A stretch of 48,653 nucleotides of DNA from Lachnospiraceae bacterium (GTDB lineage Bacteria; Bacillota; Clostridia; Lachnospirales; Lachnospiraceae), in contig JAIDHX010000024.1 of the NCBI GenBank assembly GCA_029053015.1, positions 1 through 48,653 of the forward strand, read 5' to 3'. The notes beneath the pieces were generated by a model. The model was not told the DNA's origin. It was given only the letters and a program-made list of their open reading frames with translations, and ran no database searches. Positions 9,701 through 17,760 of this stretch are shown here, piece by piece (positions within the stretch are counted from its first letter, which is position 1; the number at the start of each line of letters is the position of its first letter). The position numbers and the translations under genes were made by a program.

Positions 9701-11321
9701 TTTTAGCCGGTACTTCTACTTCCGTTACAGTGCCGTCTATAGCAAAGAACAGCAGTTCCTGCAAGCTATTGACCTGATAGGTCAATCTTGCTATTTCATT
9801 TCCCGCAGCATCCTTTTCCTTGGTGATAATCTCATATAAATCCCTTCCGGCATACTTAAACGCAATGGCATTTTCCTTCGTGAAATCATGGGTTCCTGAT
9901 GGATCCTCTGATTCAAAATAGAAATCTGTATGCACATCGCTTATGAATTTCTCCGCCGTATAGTCTGTCGCAGTATCGCCATTATCTGCTTCCAGCTTTG
10001 TCTGGAAACTCTCCACCATAACATGCTTCAGGTTTTTGCAATTCTGGAAATTATTCAAATGAATCGTATTGCTGCCAATGGAACTCGGCAAAGTGAGTTC
10101 CTCTAAAGCGGTGCAGTTTGCAAACACATAATATCCAAGCTCCGAGAGGCTTCCCATAGTGTCCGCCGCTCCTGACAGAGACACGTCTTTCAGCGCAGTA
10201 CAACCGTCAAAAGCATGGTCAAAGATTCTGGTCACACCGCTCGTCAAACTGAAGCTGGAAAGGGATTCGCACTCCGCAAATGCATAATCCGATATATAGG
10301 TCAATCTGCTGATACCATAGGAAGAATTCCCGCCGAATCCTACTTTCTGCAGATTACGGCACTTTTGAAACGCATTTTTCCCTATCTCTATCAAACTGTT
10401 ACTAAGCACAATTTCCCTAAGCTCTGTACAATTATAGAAAGCATAATTACCGATTCCTATCAGATTTCCGCCCACTATCAGCTTTCTGATATTGGTCTGG
10501 TTTGCAAACACGCCCCTATCCGGGTTATTGTTCAGATAGTGCGTACCCCCGGATACCGTTCTTGTCAGGACGTTGGAAGAGCTGCTGTTCTGTTCTATCA
10601 CCCATTCCTGCTGAACGCCCGTCCCTCCGGTGCTCGAATTTGTTACCACAGACTGATTACCGATATATACGACAGGAATCCCTTTAATCCACTGTTCATT
10701 CGAAGTCGTCGTCTGTATGTAGTTATCGCCATCCTTATAGTAAAATTCATCTTCCTTTAAATTTTCCCAGTTAGCTCTGTCGCCATAGGTACAGGGAGAA
10801 TATGCCCCTGCTACCCTTTCTCCGGTATCATTGCCGGAAACATCAAGTATAGGATCCCATCTTGACACATAATATAAAGGTTCAAAATTTCTTCCTACCG
10901 CCACATGGCTCTGGTTGGAATCTCCGATGTTTTCATTATACAAAGCATAGGCGTCCACCGTATCCGGTACTGTGAGAGTGGCGTCGGTTAACTGTCCTGT
11001 TATCCTGTACCCCAGAATGACCGCTACCCATGTACTGGTACCGGCATTCACAAATGCCCACACAAAAGTTGCGTTGTCCTCATAATATGTATATATTTTA
11101 TCGTAGTTGGAAGGCACAGTGGGAATTTCACTTGTGCTGTTATTGCCATTGTGAAAAATCTCATCATTCCATGTGAATTTTTCTGTAGCAGCTGCCGCCC
11201 TTGCCTCCGGCACCGGTATCGCCGCCACTAAAAGCGCTGTTATCAGACAAATAGAACCCAATGTCCTTCGAATCCTTCTTCTTAGTCTGAGATTTTTTTT
11301 CTTTGCTTCTTTTTTAGCCAT
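6723..11321 (-). CDS. Giant BspA-type LRR surface protein with InlB-type repeats and SPKTG signal
   Basis: This 1532-residue protein has a long basic N-region and signal peptide (cleaved about residue 42, PEARA-AAA). A unique domain of about 230 residues comes first, then many LRR_5/BspA repeats (about 276-1065) with insertions, including NAFQKC and YAFAECESL type units. Next come two InlB B-repeat-like modules (around 1070-1200, REGYTFVGW), a stretch of nine Asn-Asn-Pro triplets (1206-1232) and a divergent bacterial repeat with FSKW. The tail has SPKTGD (about 1492), a hydrophobic segment and basic residues, a wall-sorting signal. AAGGAG precedes the ATG. It sits 36 bp after the sortase gene and upstream of a second LRR protein, so the three form one surface-display operon. 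Function as an adhesin or matrix protein is inferred. Confidence 0.92.
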   Translation of the reverse strand: MAKKEAKKKNLRLRRRIRRTLGSICLITALLVAAIPVPEARAAAATEKFTWNDEIFHNGNNSTSEIPTVPSNYDKIYTYYEDNATFVWAFVNAGTSTWVAVILGYRITGQLTDATLTVPDTVDAYALYNENIGDSNQSHVAVGRNFEPLYYVSRWDPILDVSGNDTGERVAGAYSPCTYGDRANWENLKEDEFYYKDGDNYIQTTTSNEQWIKGIPVVYIGNQSVVTNSSTGGTGVQQEWVIEQNSSSSNVLTRTVSGGTHYLNNNPDRGVFANQTNIRKLIVGGNLIGIGNYAFYNCTELREIVLSNSLIEIGKNAFQKCRNLQKVGFGGNSSYGISRLTYISDYAFAECESLSSFSLTSGVTRIFDHAFDGCTALKDVSLSGAADTMGSLSELGYYVFANCTALEELTLPSSIGSNTIHLNNFQNCKNLKHVMVESFQTKLEADNGDTATDYTAEKFISDVHTDFYFESEDPSGTHDFTKENAIAFKYAGRDLYEIITKEKDAAGNEIARLTYQVNSLQELLFFAIDGTVTEVEVPAKIGPFGISYIESGCFSGVCTLKKITIPATVTQIRSDAFKGCHNLEAVIFADATRITSIGPGAFATQVASEHRHCPNENSYLTNTPTLSFTGAVGDNVVFNYAMDKDSNINAGAQPLTYITYYSGWPSNLEIKYVPENPQTKEGKATLVDYPRYVELTKYTQTKYPYLTAEQAEAAANATKDYADYLAGGAMPKTDEMDLIYASLNPQIPVGVKAIQTGLFSGVTGVQDSDGNYKVETVSGKSPDLKLQSVTFADIEEYEPYTFSGCVDLNTINITGGTAKIDDYAFAYAFDVTLSGNDGTGSQSSLTTFNMQGGGGSIGNYAFCNNKDLKYVTISPEVSELGIRPFRACTSLQDVNFSGGPYFTTGQSIIYGLKDGNRDVLVECLESRGGLESSTPNAISPTEVAGITSIVEEAFMDCVDVTSADLTTTYISGIPENAFKNTRRLNDVELPTSCRYIRSGAFSDSYVSKVSIPDSVTNIAEAAFNTYTTPNSNGTCSRITFYCNEGSTAADYAAERGHGNIQREDWDGVDNTVYKVYFMDDENNFIDVQEVIVGHDATPPTPPVKEGKEFVRWLGSYTNIHADTTIFASYRNIDSDETKYLVEFFDYTSDEKPIQTYLVAPGEDAPAIVPPAREGYTFVGWRPAITNIQSDTKTYAQYERGTSTDPNNPNNPNNPNNPNNPNNPNNPNNPNNPNGTVSGNTANLYTLTVRNGSGSGSYAAGATVIIIANNPASSQRFSKWTTDNTAVKFASSEVSATTIVMPAENVTVTANFVAGSSNGSSGGSGTGNGSSASGGNANSNKTGSTVVIDKYGLSNTGVVSVTIKGSSDNFVVKITEDQQATDAVLRALIEEYGSLDNLKYFPMDISLYDSTGKTKITDTSGLKIEITLPLPDSLVTYGGNNMVAGVVNDKLDKLSPKFTTIDGVACVTFTAEHFSPYVIYVKTDSLQSNGVADSSPKTGDIHPKWFVVVALCCISVVLFVKKDKTGKKVLVKA
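7626..7706 (-). repeat. Nine in-frame Asn-Asn-Pro triplets (9-bp units)
   Basis: Nine consecutive 9-bp units encode NNP between the InlB-type repeats and the divergent repeat of the giant LRR protein, acting as a stiff linker. Synonymous codons vary between units, but a 27-bp higher-order period is visible: units 1-3 and 7-9 differ by one base. Confidence 0.9.
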
Positions 11322-11357
11322 GTTGCATCTCCTTTATCCGATATTTACGCCCGCGTT

Positions 11358-12599
11358 CTATTTTACTTTTTTCGCTACAACCACAAAACGGCCGTAATCC
11401 GTATAATAATCACAAGTAGACAATGTGAGCAGTTCGTCGCCGTATTCAGCGGTCACGCCGGTGTCATACAATGACATTTCAGCCATTTCCCGCATGTAAG
11501 AATTGAACTCGGTTTCCGAAGCCGCATTGATAAACTGGTAATACTTAAAAACAATTTCACTCTCTTCATATACCTTGGAGCGAAATACAAACATAACCTC
11601 GTATGTGCCTCTTTCATATATGGTATCAAACTGTATCAGCTTGTGATCCTCATAAAAACTCTCCGAGCTGTATTTATTGAGCTGTCCGAACATACGCCCG
11701 CTTCTCATATGATGCCCATATAGAATCAGATTGGTGCTCCTCGGCAGTATGGTACAGGCCGCATCCAGAAAAATACTGCCGTTCCTGTCCTGTTCCTGGT
11801 CAAAATTGTGGTCTATATAGTAATCATTGTTGCTCGTCTGCAAAACAGGGTAATCTATATATGTATCGTCAATTTTAACCCATCCGATTAGTTTTTGGTT
11901 CAAACTATAGAGCATTTTATATTCTTCCAGAATATCAGGAACCACAATCTCCTGATTGTCGTAGTGAATCACCACCGTTTCCGGCGTCACCTCTACTTCC
12001 GTCTCCATGCCCTTGAGCCTTTGCTGTTTACCTGCATAGGCATCCAGCCGCTTTACCTGATAATAGTATATGCCAAGGTAGAGAAAACAGCCGGCTGCCA
12101 CGCACATACATGCGGATATCAAAATCCGCCGTATCCACTCGCGCTTTTTCAGTTCCTTGACAATGAACTTGCGCATATCCTCGTCATAATCTTCCAGGCT
12201 GGTATTTTTTTTACCGGCTGTGCCTGCCGCTCTTTTTCCTTCTGCATTTCCTGCCTTGCTCTTCCGGTTTCCGGTTTTTCCTTTGCGGGAACTGCTCTTA
12301 TCGTCTGCCTCTGCTTGTTTTCTTGCGTAAGCTTCCTCCGTTTCCTCCTTAAAATCCTGTCCCAATATGGTCCGAAAACGGTATTTGCCGCTTTTCAAAT
12401 CCTCTAAAAGCTGTTTTACTCCCTCTTCCCCATCCAAATCGTATCTTTTTTTAATACTCTCTATATATGCGGCATCCTTCTGCGCCGACTGATAATCGGC
12501 TTCGGTTCGAAACTGCCGCCCCGAAACCGTGCGCACTTTCGCTTCCATATCCACACCATCCGTCTGCTTTACATAATACTCCTGATTTTCTTCATACAT
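11358..12599 (-). CDS. srtB: Class B sortase with a long cytoplasmic N-terminal extension
   Basis: This 413-residue transpeptidase has its catalytic domain in the last 230 residues: His in LILYGHHM (about 295), Cys in TLSTCDY (about 394) and Arg in YGRFVVVAKK (about 404), as in class B sortases. One membrane segment (RRILISACMCVAAGCFLYLG, about 157-176) makes it type II. Before it lie about 155 mostly charged residues: a folded-looking stretch (RTEADYQSAQKDAAYIESIK) and a Lys/Gly/Ala-rich linker. This extension is unusual, since ordinary SrtB enzymes are about 225-250 residues. The two LRR genes downstream carry SPKTG and SPDTG, matching the (S/P)PxTG specificity known for Clostridioides difficile SrtB. 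The ribosome site before ATG 12599 is weak. Confidence 0.92.
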   Translation of the reverse strand: MYEENQEYYVKQTDGVDMEAKVRTVSGRQFRTEADYQSAQKDAAYIESIKKRYDLDGEEGVKQLLEDLKSGKYRFRTILGQDFKEETEEAYARKQAEADDKSSSRKGKTGNRKSKAGNAEGKRAAGTAGKKNTSLEDYDEDMRKFIVKELKKREWIRRILISACMCVAAGCFLYLGIYYYQVKRLDAYAGKQQRLKGMETEVEVTPETVVIHYDNQEIVVPDILEEYKMLYSLNQKLIGWVKIDDTYIDYPVLQTSNNDYYIDHNFDQEQDRNGSIFLDAACTILPRSTNLILYGHHMRSGRMFGQLNKYSSESFYEDHKLIQFDTIYERGTYEVMFVFRSKVYEESEIVFKYYQFINAASETEFNSYMREMAEMSLYDTGVTAEYGDELLTLSTCDYYTDYGRFVVVAKKVK

Positions 12600-12710
12600 A
12601 CTTATTTTACTATATCTTGAAATTTATGCAAGTCTTTTCCTATAGTTTGTGCATGGAAATTTTTCCACGAATTTTTTTCATCAAAATGGAAACGTTGACA
12701 TGCATACCCA

Positions 12711-12719
12711 CATAAGATA
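12711..12719 (+). promoter_or_regulatory. Possible sporulation sigma (SigE/SigK-like) -10 element
   Basis: CATAAGATA matches CATANNNTA, the -10 form for mother-cell sigma factors, and an AC dinucleotide lies about 17 bp upstream. A TTGACA at 12695-12700 has no correctly spaced -10. The site precedes the high-cysteine gene at 12749. Such short motifs occur by chance, so this is only suggestive. Confidence 0.3.
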
Positions 12720-12748
12720 AACCATAACAAAACCTGGAGGCATTTAAA

Positions 12749-13012
12749 ATGAGCGATTTAACTGCTGCTAACTGCGGCTGCAACAACGGCTGCAACAATG
12801 GCTGTGGCACTTCCTTGAACAATCTCTTTGGCAATAGCTGCAACTGGATTTGGATTATCCTGTTATTCTCCTGCTTTGGAGGCGGAAATACCAGTTTGTT
12901 CAACAATGGCGGCGGCTGCGGCTGCAATAATGAAAACAACAGTTGTGAATGGCTGATTTGGATTCTTCTTATTTCCTGCTTAAGCGGAAATAACAATTCC
13001 TGCTGCGGCTAA
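12749..13012 (+). CDS. Small Cys/Asn-rich protein, chorion-class HCB-like
   Basis: This 87-residue protein has 12 cysteines and about 19 asparagines. It begins with CGCNNGCNNGCG and contains two similar halves in which a Cys-flanked hydrophobic run (NWIWIILLFSC and EWLIWILLISC) is followed by a Gly/Asn-rich stretch ending in cysteines. Clostridial relatives are often labelled chorion class high-cysteine HCB proteins; the function is not established, and a cross-linked spore-coat or envelope role is a guess. CTGGAGG precedes the ATG, a strong site. It is transcribed divergently from the sortase operon and followed by two small genes of unknown function on the same strand. Confidence 0.8.
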   Translation: MSDLTAANCGCNNGCNNGCGTSLNNLFGNSCNWIWIILLFSCFGGGNTSLFNNGGGCGCNNENNSCEWLIWILLISCLSGNNNSCCG

Positions 13013-13027
13013 TCACTAAACTGTTTT

Positions 13028-13058
13028 GCGGGCGGGCTCTTTCAGAGCCTGTTCCCGC
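13028..13058 (+). terminator. Hairpin after the Cys-rich gene, possible attenuator
   Basis: GCGGG (13028-13032) pairs with CCCGC (13054-13058), and GGCTCT (13035-13040) pairs with AGAGCC (13044-13049) around a TTC loop. No T-run follows directly, so it may only reduce or stabilise transcript running into 13117. Confidence 0.4.
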
Positions 13059-13116
13059 ATACTTACAGACAATTTTTCATATGCTTTAAAAATACGAGAA
13101 ACCGGAGAAACTATGC

Positions 13117-13560
13117 ATGGACAGGGATGACAGGGAACAGCCTGATAAAATACAGGCTTTTGATACACTTTTTACTAACAACCACATTCAAATGTACAAA
13201 ATCCTTCTCCCCTATTTAGACCCTTCCCTGCAGAAGCAGTTTGCCGTCTACATCAAGTACATGGAATTTCAATATACACTTACTTATTTCAAGCTGCATC
13301 CCCACGCTTCAATGCCAAGAGAAACGCAGCCTGACGCAGCGGCAATGTGCAGTGAGCTTGCCCCCTTTTGCTCCTCTTCGGAAAAAGCACAGCTTGAGAA
13401 AATTACGGAATTGTTTTCCGGCATAAAGAATGCAAAAGAAATGATGGAAACCATAAACATGATGAAAGAGCTGTTCCCGGACGGCTTCTCCTTCGGCGAG
13501 GCCAATGATAATGCTTCCGCCCCTGATATCATGCAGATGTTCCAGATGTTTAACAAATAA
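13117..13560 (+). CDS. Hypothetical protein (147 aa), in a group with the Cys-rich protein
   Basis: This soluble, mostly helical protein of 147 residues has no signal peptide or membrane segment. It carries LLPYLDPSLQKQFAVYIKYM in the first half and a Met-rich C-terminal part (EMMETINMMKELFPDGF, ending DIMQMFQMFNK). I recognise no named domain. CGGAG lies 9 nt before the ATG at 13117. It sits 104 bp after the Cys-rich gene and 31 bp before another small gene, and all three end at the terminator at 13906-13953, so they probably form one unit. A sporulation-linked role is only guilt by association. Confidence 0.75.
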   Translation: MDRDDREQPDKIQAFDTLFTNNHIQMYKILLPYLDPSLQKQFAVYIKYMEFQYTLTYFKLHPHASMPRETQPDAAAMCSELAPFCSSSEKAQLEKITELFSGIKNAKEMMETINMMKELFPDGFSFGEANDNASAPDIMQMFQMFNK

Positions 13561-13591
13561 CTCCTGACAATGCAGAAAGGTATGATACGCA

Positions 13592-13867
13592 ATGGAAAAC
13601 AAACCTGAATGGATGAACGATCCTCTCGTCAAAAATATAGAGGAAAAAAAGCTGGAATTTTTGAATGATCTGGTTTTGGGCGGCAGGGGAAAAAGCCAAA
13701 AGGAAGCCATGCCCTATATGATGCTGAAGATGAAACAGGCAAAGGCCGACAATATCAGTTTTTCTTCCGCCGATGTTGCCGCTGTCGTAACGGCAATCAA
13801 AAATCACAGCACGCCGGAAGAACTTGCACAAATTGATAAAATCATGAAACAGGCACCAAAGCAGTAA
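13592..13867 (+). CDS. Hypothetical small protein (91 aa)
   Basis: This 91-residue charged, helical, cytoplasmic-looking protein contains KLEFLNDLVLGGRGKSQKEA and ends with a predicted helical TPEELAQIDKIMKQAP segment. No known domain is recognised. An AAAGG site stands about 10 nt before the ATG. Its reading frame and spacing after the 147-residue gene support co-transcription, and a strong bidirectional terminator follows 38 bp later. Function is unknown. Confidence 0.75.
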   Translation: MENKPEWMNDPLVKNIEEKKLEFLNDLVLGGRGKSQKEAMPYMMLKMKQAKADNISFSSADVAAVVTAIKNHSTPEELAQIDKIMKQAPKQ

Positions 13868-13905
13868 CGCGCAACATATCATTTCTACAGCAAAACATAC
13901 ACAGA

Positions 13906-13953
13906 CAAAAATGTCAGGGCAGGATTGTTATCCCAACCTGACATTTTTCTTTT
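13906..13953. terminator. Bidirectional terminator between the small-gene cluster and leuS
   Basis: AAAAATGTCAGG and CCTGACATTTTT form a perfect 12-bp stem with an internal GGAT/ATCC extension, with T-runs on both strands. It ends the plus-strand cluster (stop 13867) and the convergent leuS (stop 13960). Confidence 0.9.
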
Positions 13954-13959
13954 CCGTAA

Positions 13960-16374
13960 TTACGGCTTTACCACAATATTTACAATCCTGCCCGGCACAT
14001 AAATCTCTTTTACCACTGTCCCTGCAAGCTTTGCACCCAAAGCCTCCTTTGCCATTGCAATCACCTTGTCTTTCTCCTCGTCCTTTGCAATGCTTACGGT
14101 GGCCTTTGTCTTGCCGTTAATCTGTACCGCTACTTCCACCGTGGACTCTACTGTTTTCGCCTCATCATATTCCGGCCATGCCGTCTGATACAGCCTGCCT
14201 GAAAATCCGGTAAGCTGCCAAAGTTCCTCTGTAATATGCGGTGCAACCGGATTTAAGAGGGTAAGCAGGGTTTTAAACTCGCCCTTCGTCACAGCGTTCT
14301 TTTTATAAAATTCATTAATCAGCGCCATCATCGCTGCAATCGCCGTATTATACTTCAGATTCTCAAAATCAGAGCTGACCTTTTTGATCGTCTGATGCAT
14401 TTTCGTTTCCATATCGGCAGAATATCCTTCTTCTTCTGTCAGAATGTCCTGCAGCTTCCACACGCGCTCTAAAAACCTGCGGCAGCCCTTCACGCCATCC
14501 TCTGACCAGGAAGCACTTAAATCAAATGCGCCGATAAACATTTCGTAGGTTCTCAAGGTATCGGCACCGTACTCCCGCACAATATCATCGGGATTCACCA
14601 CGTTGCCGCGGGATTTGCTCATCTTCTCACCGTTTGAGCCTAAAATCATGCCATGGGAAGTTCTCTTCTGATACGGCTCCGGACAAGGCACTACCTCCTT
14701 GTCATATAAGAACCTGTGCCAGAATCTGGAATACAAAAGGTGCAGCGTGGTATGCTCCATACCGCCGTTATACCAGTCAACCGGAAGCCAGTATTTCAAT
14801 GCTTCAGGGCTTGCCAGTGCCTTATCGTTATGCGGGTCCGTATAACGCAGGAAGTACCAGGAGGAACCGGCCCACTGCGGCATGGTATCCGTCTCTCTCA
14901 TGGCAGGACCGCCACAGGAAGGGCAGGTCGTCTTTACCCAGTCCGTCATATGGGCAAGGGGAGACTCTCCGTTGTCCGTCGGCATATAACTCTCCACCTC
15001 CGGCAGCTCTAAGGGAAGCTCGCTCTCCGGAAGCGCCACGTAACCGCACTTATCACATTTTACAATGGGAATCGGCTCTCCCCAGTAACGCTGTCTGGAA
15101 AATACCCAGTCGCGCAGCTTAAAGTTGGTCTTTTCATGTCCAATGCCCTTTTCCGTCAAGAATGCCGTAATCTTTTTCTTTGCCTCTGCAACAGAAAGGC
15201 CATTTAAGAAATCGGAGTTGACCAGCGTTCCGGTTGCCACATCGGAGAACACTGCCTCCTCCACAGGCACGGGACTTCCTGCAACCACCTCGATAATCGG
15301 CATGTTAAACTTCTTTGCAAATTCCCAGTCTCTTTCGTCATGCGCCGGAACCGCCATAATTGCGCCCGTTCCGTAGGTCATCAGTACATAGTCCGATATC
15401 CACACAGGGATTTCCTTTCCATTGACGGGATTCACTGCCGTCAGACCGTCCAGCATAACGCCGGTTTTGTCCTTCGCCATCTCCGTACGCTCGAAATCCG
15501 ACTTTCTCGCCGCCATCTCGCGATACTCCGTCACTGCGTCCCAGTTCTGAATATCCTCTTTATACTTATCGATAAAAGGATGCTCCGGACTCATTACCAT
15601 GTAGGTAACGCCGAATAAAGTATCTGGTCTGGTCGTATAGACCGTAAGCTTGTCTTCCTTCCCTTTTAAAATGAAATCTACTTCCGCACCGGTTGATTTG
15701 CCAATCCAGTTTTTCTGGGATACCTTGACCCGCTCAATATAGTCCACGGTATCCAGTCCCTCTAAGAGCTTATCCGCATATGCCGTAATTTTCAGCATCC
15801 ACTGACTTTTCACCTTGCGGACAACCTCCGCACCACAGCGCTCGCAGACGCCGTTCACCACCTCTTCGTTGGCTAGACCAACCTTACAGGAGGTACACCA
15901 GTTAATCGGCATCTCCGTCTTGTATGCCAGACCTGCGTGAAACAGCTTTAAGAAAATCCACTGTGTCCATTTATAATAATCCACATCCGTGGTGTTTACT
16001 TCCCTGTCCCAATCAAAAGAATAACCGAGCGCCTTTAACTGATTTTTAAAGCGCTCCACATTGTTTTTGGTCACAATTCTGGGATGAATGTGGTTTTTAA
16101 TCGCATAATTTTCCGTGGGCAGTCCGAACGCATCCCAGCCCATGGGATACAGCACATTATAGCCCTGCATTCTCCTTTTTCTCGCCACAATATCAAGGGC
16201 CGTGTAAGGACGCGGATGCCCTACATGAAGCCCCTGTCCCGAAGGATACGGAAACTCAACCAATGCATAATATTTGGGTTTGGAATAGTCTTCTGAAGTG
16301 GCAAACGCCTTTTCAGCATCCCATACGCCCTGCCATTTTGTCTCTACTTCTCTGTGATTGTACAATACTGCCAT
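13960..16374 (-). CDS. leuS: Leucyl-tRNA synthetase
   Basis: This enzyme charges tRNA-Leu with leucine in the cytoplasm. The 804-residue protein has the class I HIGH motif as HVGH within [17 protein letters not shown] (about residue 45-60), an inserted editing domain, a zinc-like CxxC pair (CTSCKVG, CERCGAE), the KMSKS motif ([13 protein letters not shown], about 584) and the C-terminal anticodon-binding region. Length and order are normal for the bacterial enzyme. I prefer the ATG at 16374: AGAAAGG is about 10 nt before it, while the ATG at 16383 is too close to that site. The 135 bp upstream is too short for a T-box, and none is visible. It converges on the small-gene cluster at a shared terminator. 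Confidence 0.97.
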   Translation of the reverse strand: MAVLYNHREVETKWQGVWDAEKAFATSEDYSKPKYYALVEFPYPSGQGLHVGHPRPYTALDIVARKRRMQGYNVLYPMGWDAFGLPTENYAIKNHIHPRIVTKNNVERFKNQLKALGYSFDWDREVNTTDVDYYKWTQWIFLKLFHAGLAYKTEMPINWCTSCKVGLANEEVVNGVCERCGAEVVRKVKSQWMLKITAYADKLLEGLDTVDYIERVKVSQKNWIGKSTGAEVDFILKGKEDKLTVYTTRPDTLFGVTYMVMSPEHPFIDKYKEDIQNWDAVTEYREMAARKSDFERTEMAKDKTGVMLDGLTAVNPVNGKEIPVWISDYVLMTYGTGAIMAVPAHDERDWEFAKKFNMPIIEVVAGSPVPVEEAVFSDVATGTLVNSDFLNGLSVAEAKKKITAFLTEKGIGHEKTNFKLRDWVFSRQRYWGEPIPIVKCDKCGYVALPESELPLELPEVESYMPTDNGESPLAHMTDWVKTTCPSCGGPAMRETDTMPQWAGSSWYFLRYTDPHNDKALASPEALKYWLPVDWYNGGMEHTTLHLLYSRFWHRFLYDKEVVPCPEPYQKRTSHGMILGSNGEKMSKSRGNVVNPDDIVREYGADTLRTYEMFIGAFDLSASWSEDGVKGCRRFLERVWKLQDILTEEEGYSADMETKMHQTIKKVSSDFENLKYNTAIAAMMALINEFYKKNAVTKGEFKTLLTLLNPVAPHITEELWQLTGFSGRLYQTAWPEYDEAKTVESTVEVAVQINGKTKATVSIAKDEEKDKVIAMAKEALGAKLAGTVVKEIYVPGRIVNIVVKP

Positions 16375-16509
16375 CTTTACCATGCCTTTCTATCAGCAGC
16401 AGGGAAATCCTGCCTGTCCTGCCGCCATTTTTTCCCGATTATAACTAGGCTAATTGTAAACATTTGTCCCTGCATTGTCAATTACTTTTTCGGAAGCGGC
16501 AGCGTATAT

Positions 16510-16938
16510 TCAGCGCTGCCCCTCTACCACGATCCGCATGCCGTCATAAAAAGAATCGTCATATACCGCGGCAACATTTTCACTTTCCGAAAGGCCGCCC
16601 GTAATCTTCACCTTTCCTTCCGTTACCCCCGCCGTCTGCACCACCCGCAGCGTTACGACATCATAGCTTCCGTAAGGCACCGTCACATGTTCCACCACAT
16701 ATATCATATTGTCCCTTACCGCCTCTGCCGGAAGTAACAAAAACTGCTCTTCCCGCATAATCTCCGTTTCCCGCCCGTCAATCGTCCCCGGAACGGTAAC
16801 GTATTCGCTGCCCGTCTCTATTGTGGCAAGCCGCACCTTGATTCTGAAAAGCGAATCTATTTTCTGGTGAAAAAAAGTACCAAAAAGCATCAACACAAAG
16901 AATACAGCCGTTAATCCAAACAGGATTTTTCTCTTCAT
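16510..16938 (-). CDS. Membrane-anchored protein resembling the end of a membrane-fusion protein
   Basis: The start at ATG 16938 is chosen for its GGAGG site; a longer frame to 16986 lacks one. The 142-residue product has one N-terminal membrane segment (ILFGLTAVFFVLMLFGTFF) and an exported beta-rich domain. The segments LLPAEAVRDNMIYVVEH, VKITGGLSESENVAAVYDD and DGMRIVVE recall the C-terminal barrel of HlyD/RND membrane-fusion proteins, but the hairpin and lipoyl domains are absent. It follows the ABC permease gene by 50 bp, so it is probably part of the transporter operon. This assignment is by pattern and tentative; it could be an accessory or sensor subunit. Confidence 0.65.
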   Translation of the reverse strand: MKRKILFGLTAVFFVLMLFGTFFHQKIDSLFRIKVRLATIETGSEYVTVPGTIDGRETEIMREEQFLLLPAEAVRDNMIYVVEHVTVPYGSYDVVTLRVVQTAGVTEGKVKITGGLSESENVAAVYDDSFYDGMRIVVEGQR

Positions 16939-16988
16939 CTTTCTGCCTCCTTCTGTCACACAAGCAGCATCCTGCTTTTTACGCAAAC

Positions 16989-17741
16989 TTACACTTTCAG
17001 CATGCCAAGACCGTCTGCCAGTTCTTCTTCATAAAACCCATACAGGAAAAGCAGCGGTATCATACAGACAATTCCGATTGCATAAATGAGCGGCTCTTCT
17101 CCTGCCTGCATGCTGTCTGTAATGATGGACAACGGCTTCAGCTTATCCTGCTTGACATAGTACATGGGCTGTTCAATCATGTTAAAGCCCTCCGCAAACA
17201 TAAAGACAAACACGGCTGCTGCACAGGCGCGCATCTGCGGAAACACAACATGAAACAATATCTGAAACAAAGAACCTGTCTCCAGTCTTGCCGCCTCCCA
17301 GCTCTCGTCCGGCATCCCCTCCATATACCTGCACATCAGATAAATGGCAAAAGGTGAACATATCATGGGCAGAATCAGCGCCCTTCTGGTATCTAAAAGA
17401 CCCAAATCCCTCAGTCCGATATAATTCGGCAGAAGTGTCGTCTGTAAAGGCATCAGCATAAGAAGAAGCAGCAGAAAGGATACTGCTTTCCCATACCGGA
17501 ACTCTCCCTTTGTCAGCCCAAAAGCAGTAAGCAGGGATAAAAGGGATGCACCCGCTCCAATCCCCGCCGCATATAGAAGGGAATTCCAAAACTTGGGATA
17601 GAACCAGAATTTTTCAATTAAAAGAAAATAAAAATCACCCGGCGCCGCCTTACGCACCATAAAAATCACCGGCAGGAGCAGGACACCCGACACCATAAGC
17701 AAAAATATAACCGCAATGATTTTCCCGAACTGCTTTTTCAT
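16989..17741 (-). CDS. ABC transporter permease, MalG-like (CUT1 type)
   Basis: This is a membrane subunit of a binding-protein-dependent importer, with six predicted membrane segments. An EAA loop that contacts the ATPase is present in altered form (ESWEAARLETGSLFQ, then VVFPQ, where the usual form has DGA). ATG 17741 is preceded by AAGGGGG; the frame upstream to 17807 overlaps the partner permease and has no site. At about 250 residues it is slightly short for a MalG protein. It is paired with the permease at 17761 and the solute-binding lipoprotein at 18593. No ATPase gene is seen here, so it may use a shared MsmK-type ATPase encoded elsewhere. Confidence 0.88.
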   Translation of the reverse strand: MKKQFGKIIAVIFLLMVSGVLLLPVIFMVRKAAPGDFYFLLIEKFWFYPKFWNSLLYAAGIGAGASLLSLLTAFGLTKGEFRYGKAVSFLLLLLMLMPLQTTLLPNYIGLRDLGLLDTRRALILPMICSPFAIYLMCRYMEGMPDESWEAARLETGSLFQILFHVVFPQMRACAAAVFVFMFAEGFNMIEQPMYYVKQDKLKPLSIITDSMQAGEEPLIYAIGIVCMIPLLFLYGFYEEELADGLGMLKV

Positions 17742-17760
17742 GCTTACCCCCTTGTCCGCT

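Noticed and set aside
12695..12718. Sigma-A promoter using TTGACA at 12695 for the Cys-rich gene
   Set aside because: No -10 box is present at 16-18 bp spacing; the nearest TAAGAT is only 12 bp away.
12640..12996. Pro/Leu/Gln-rich minus-strand frame over the Cys-rich gene
   Set aside because: It is the reverse reading of Cys/Asn codons; the plus-strand gene has a strong GGAGG site and family-like composition.
16375..16509. Possible T-box leader of leuS
   Set aside because: The gap is too short and contains no GGTACCGCGG-like sequence or terminator.
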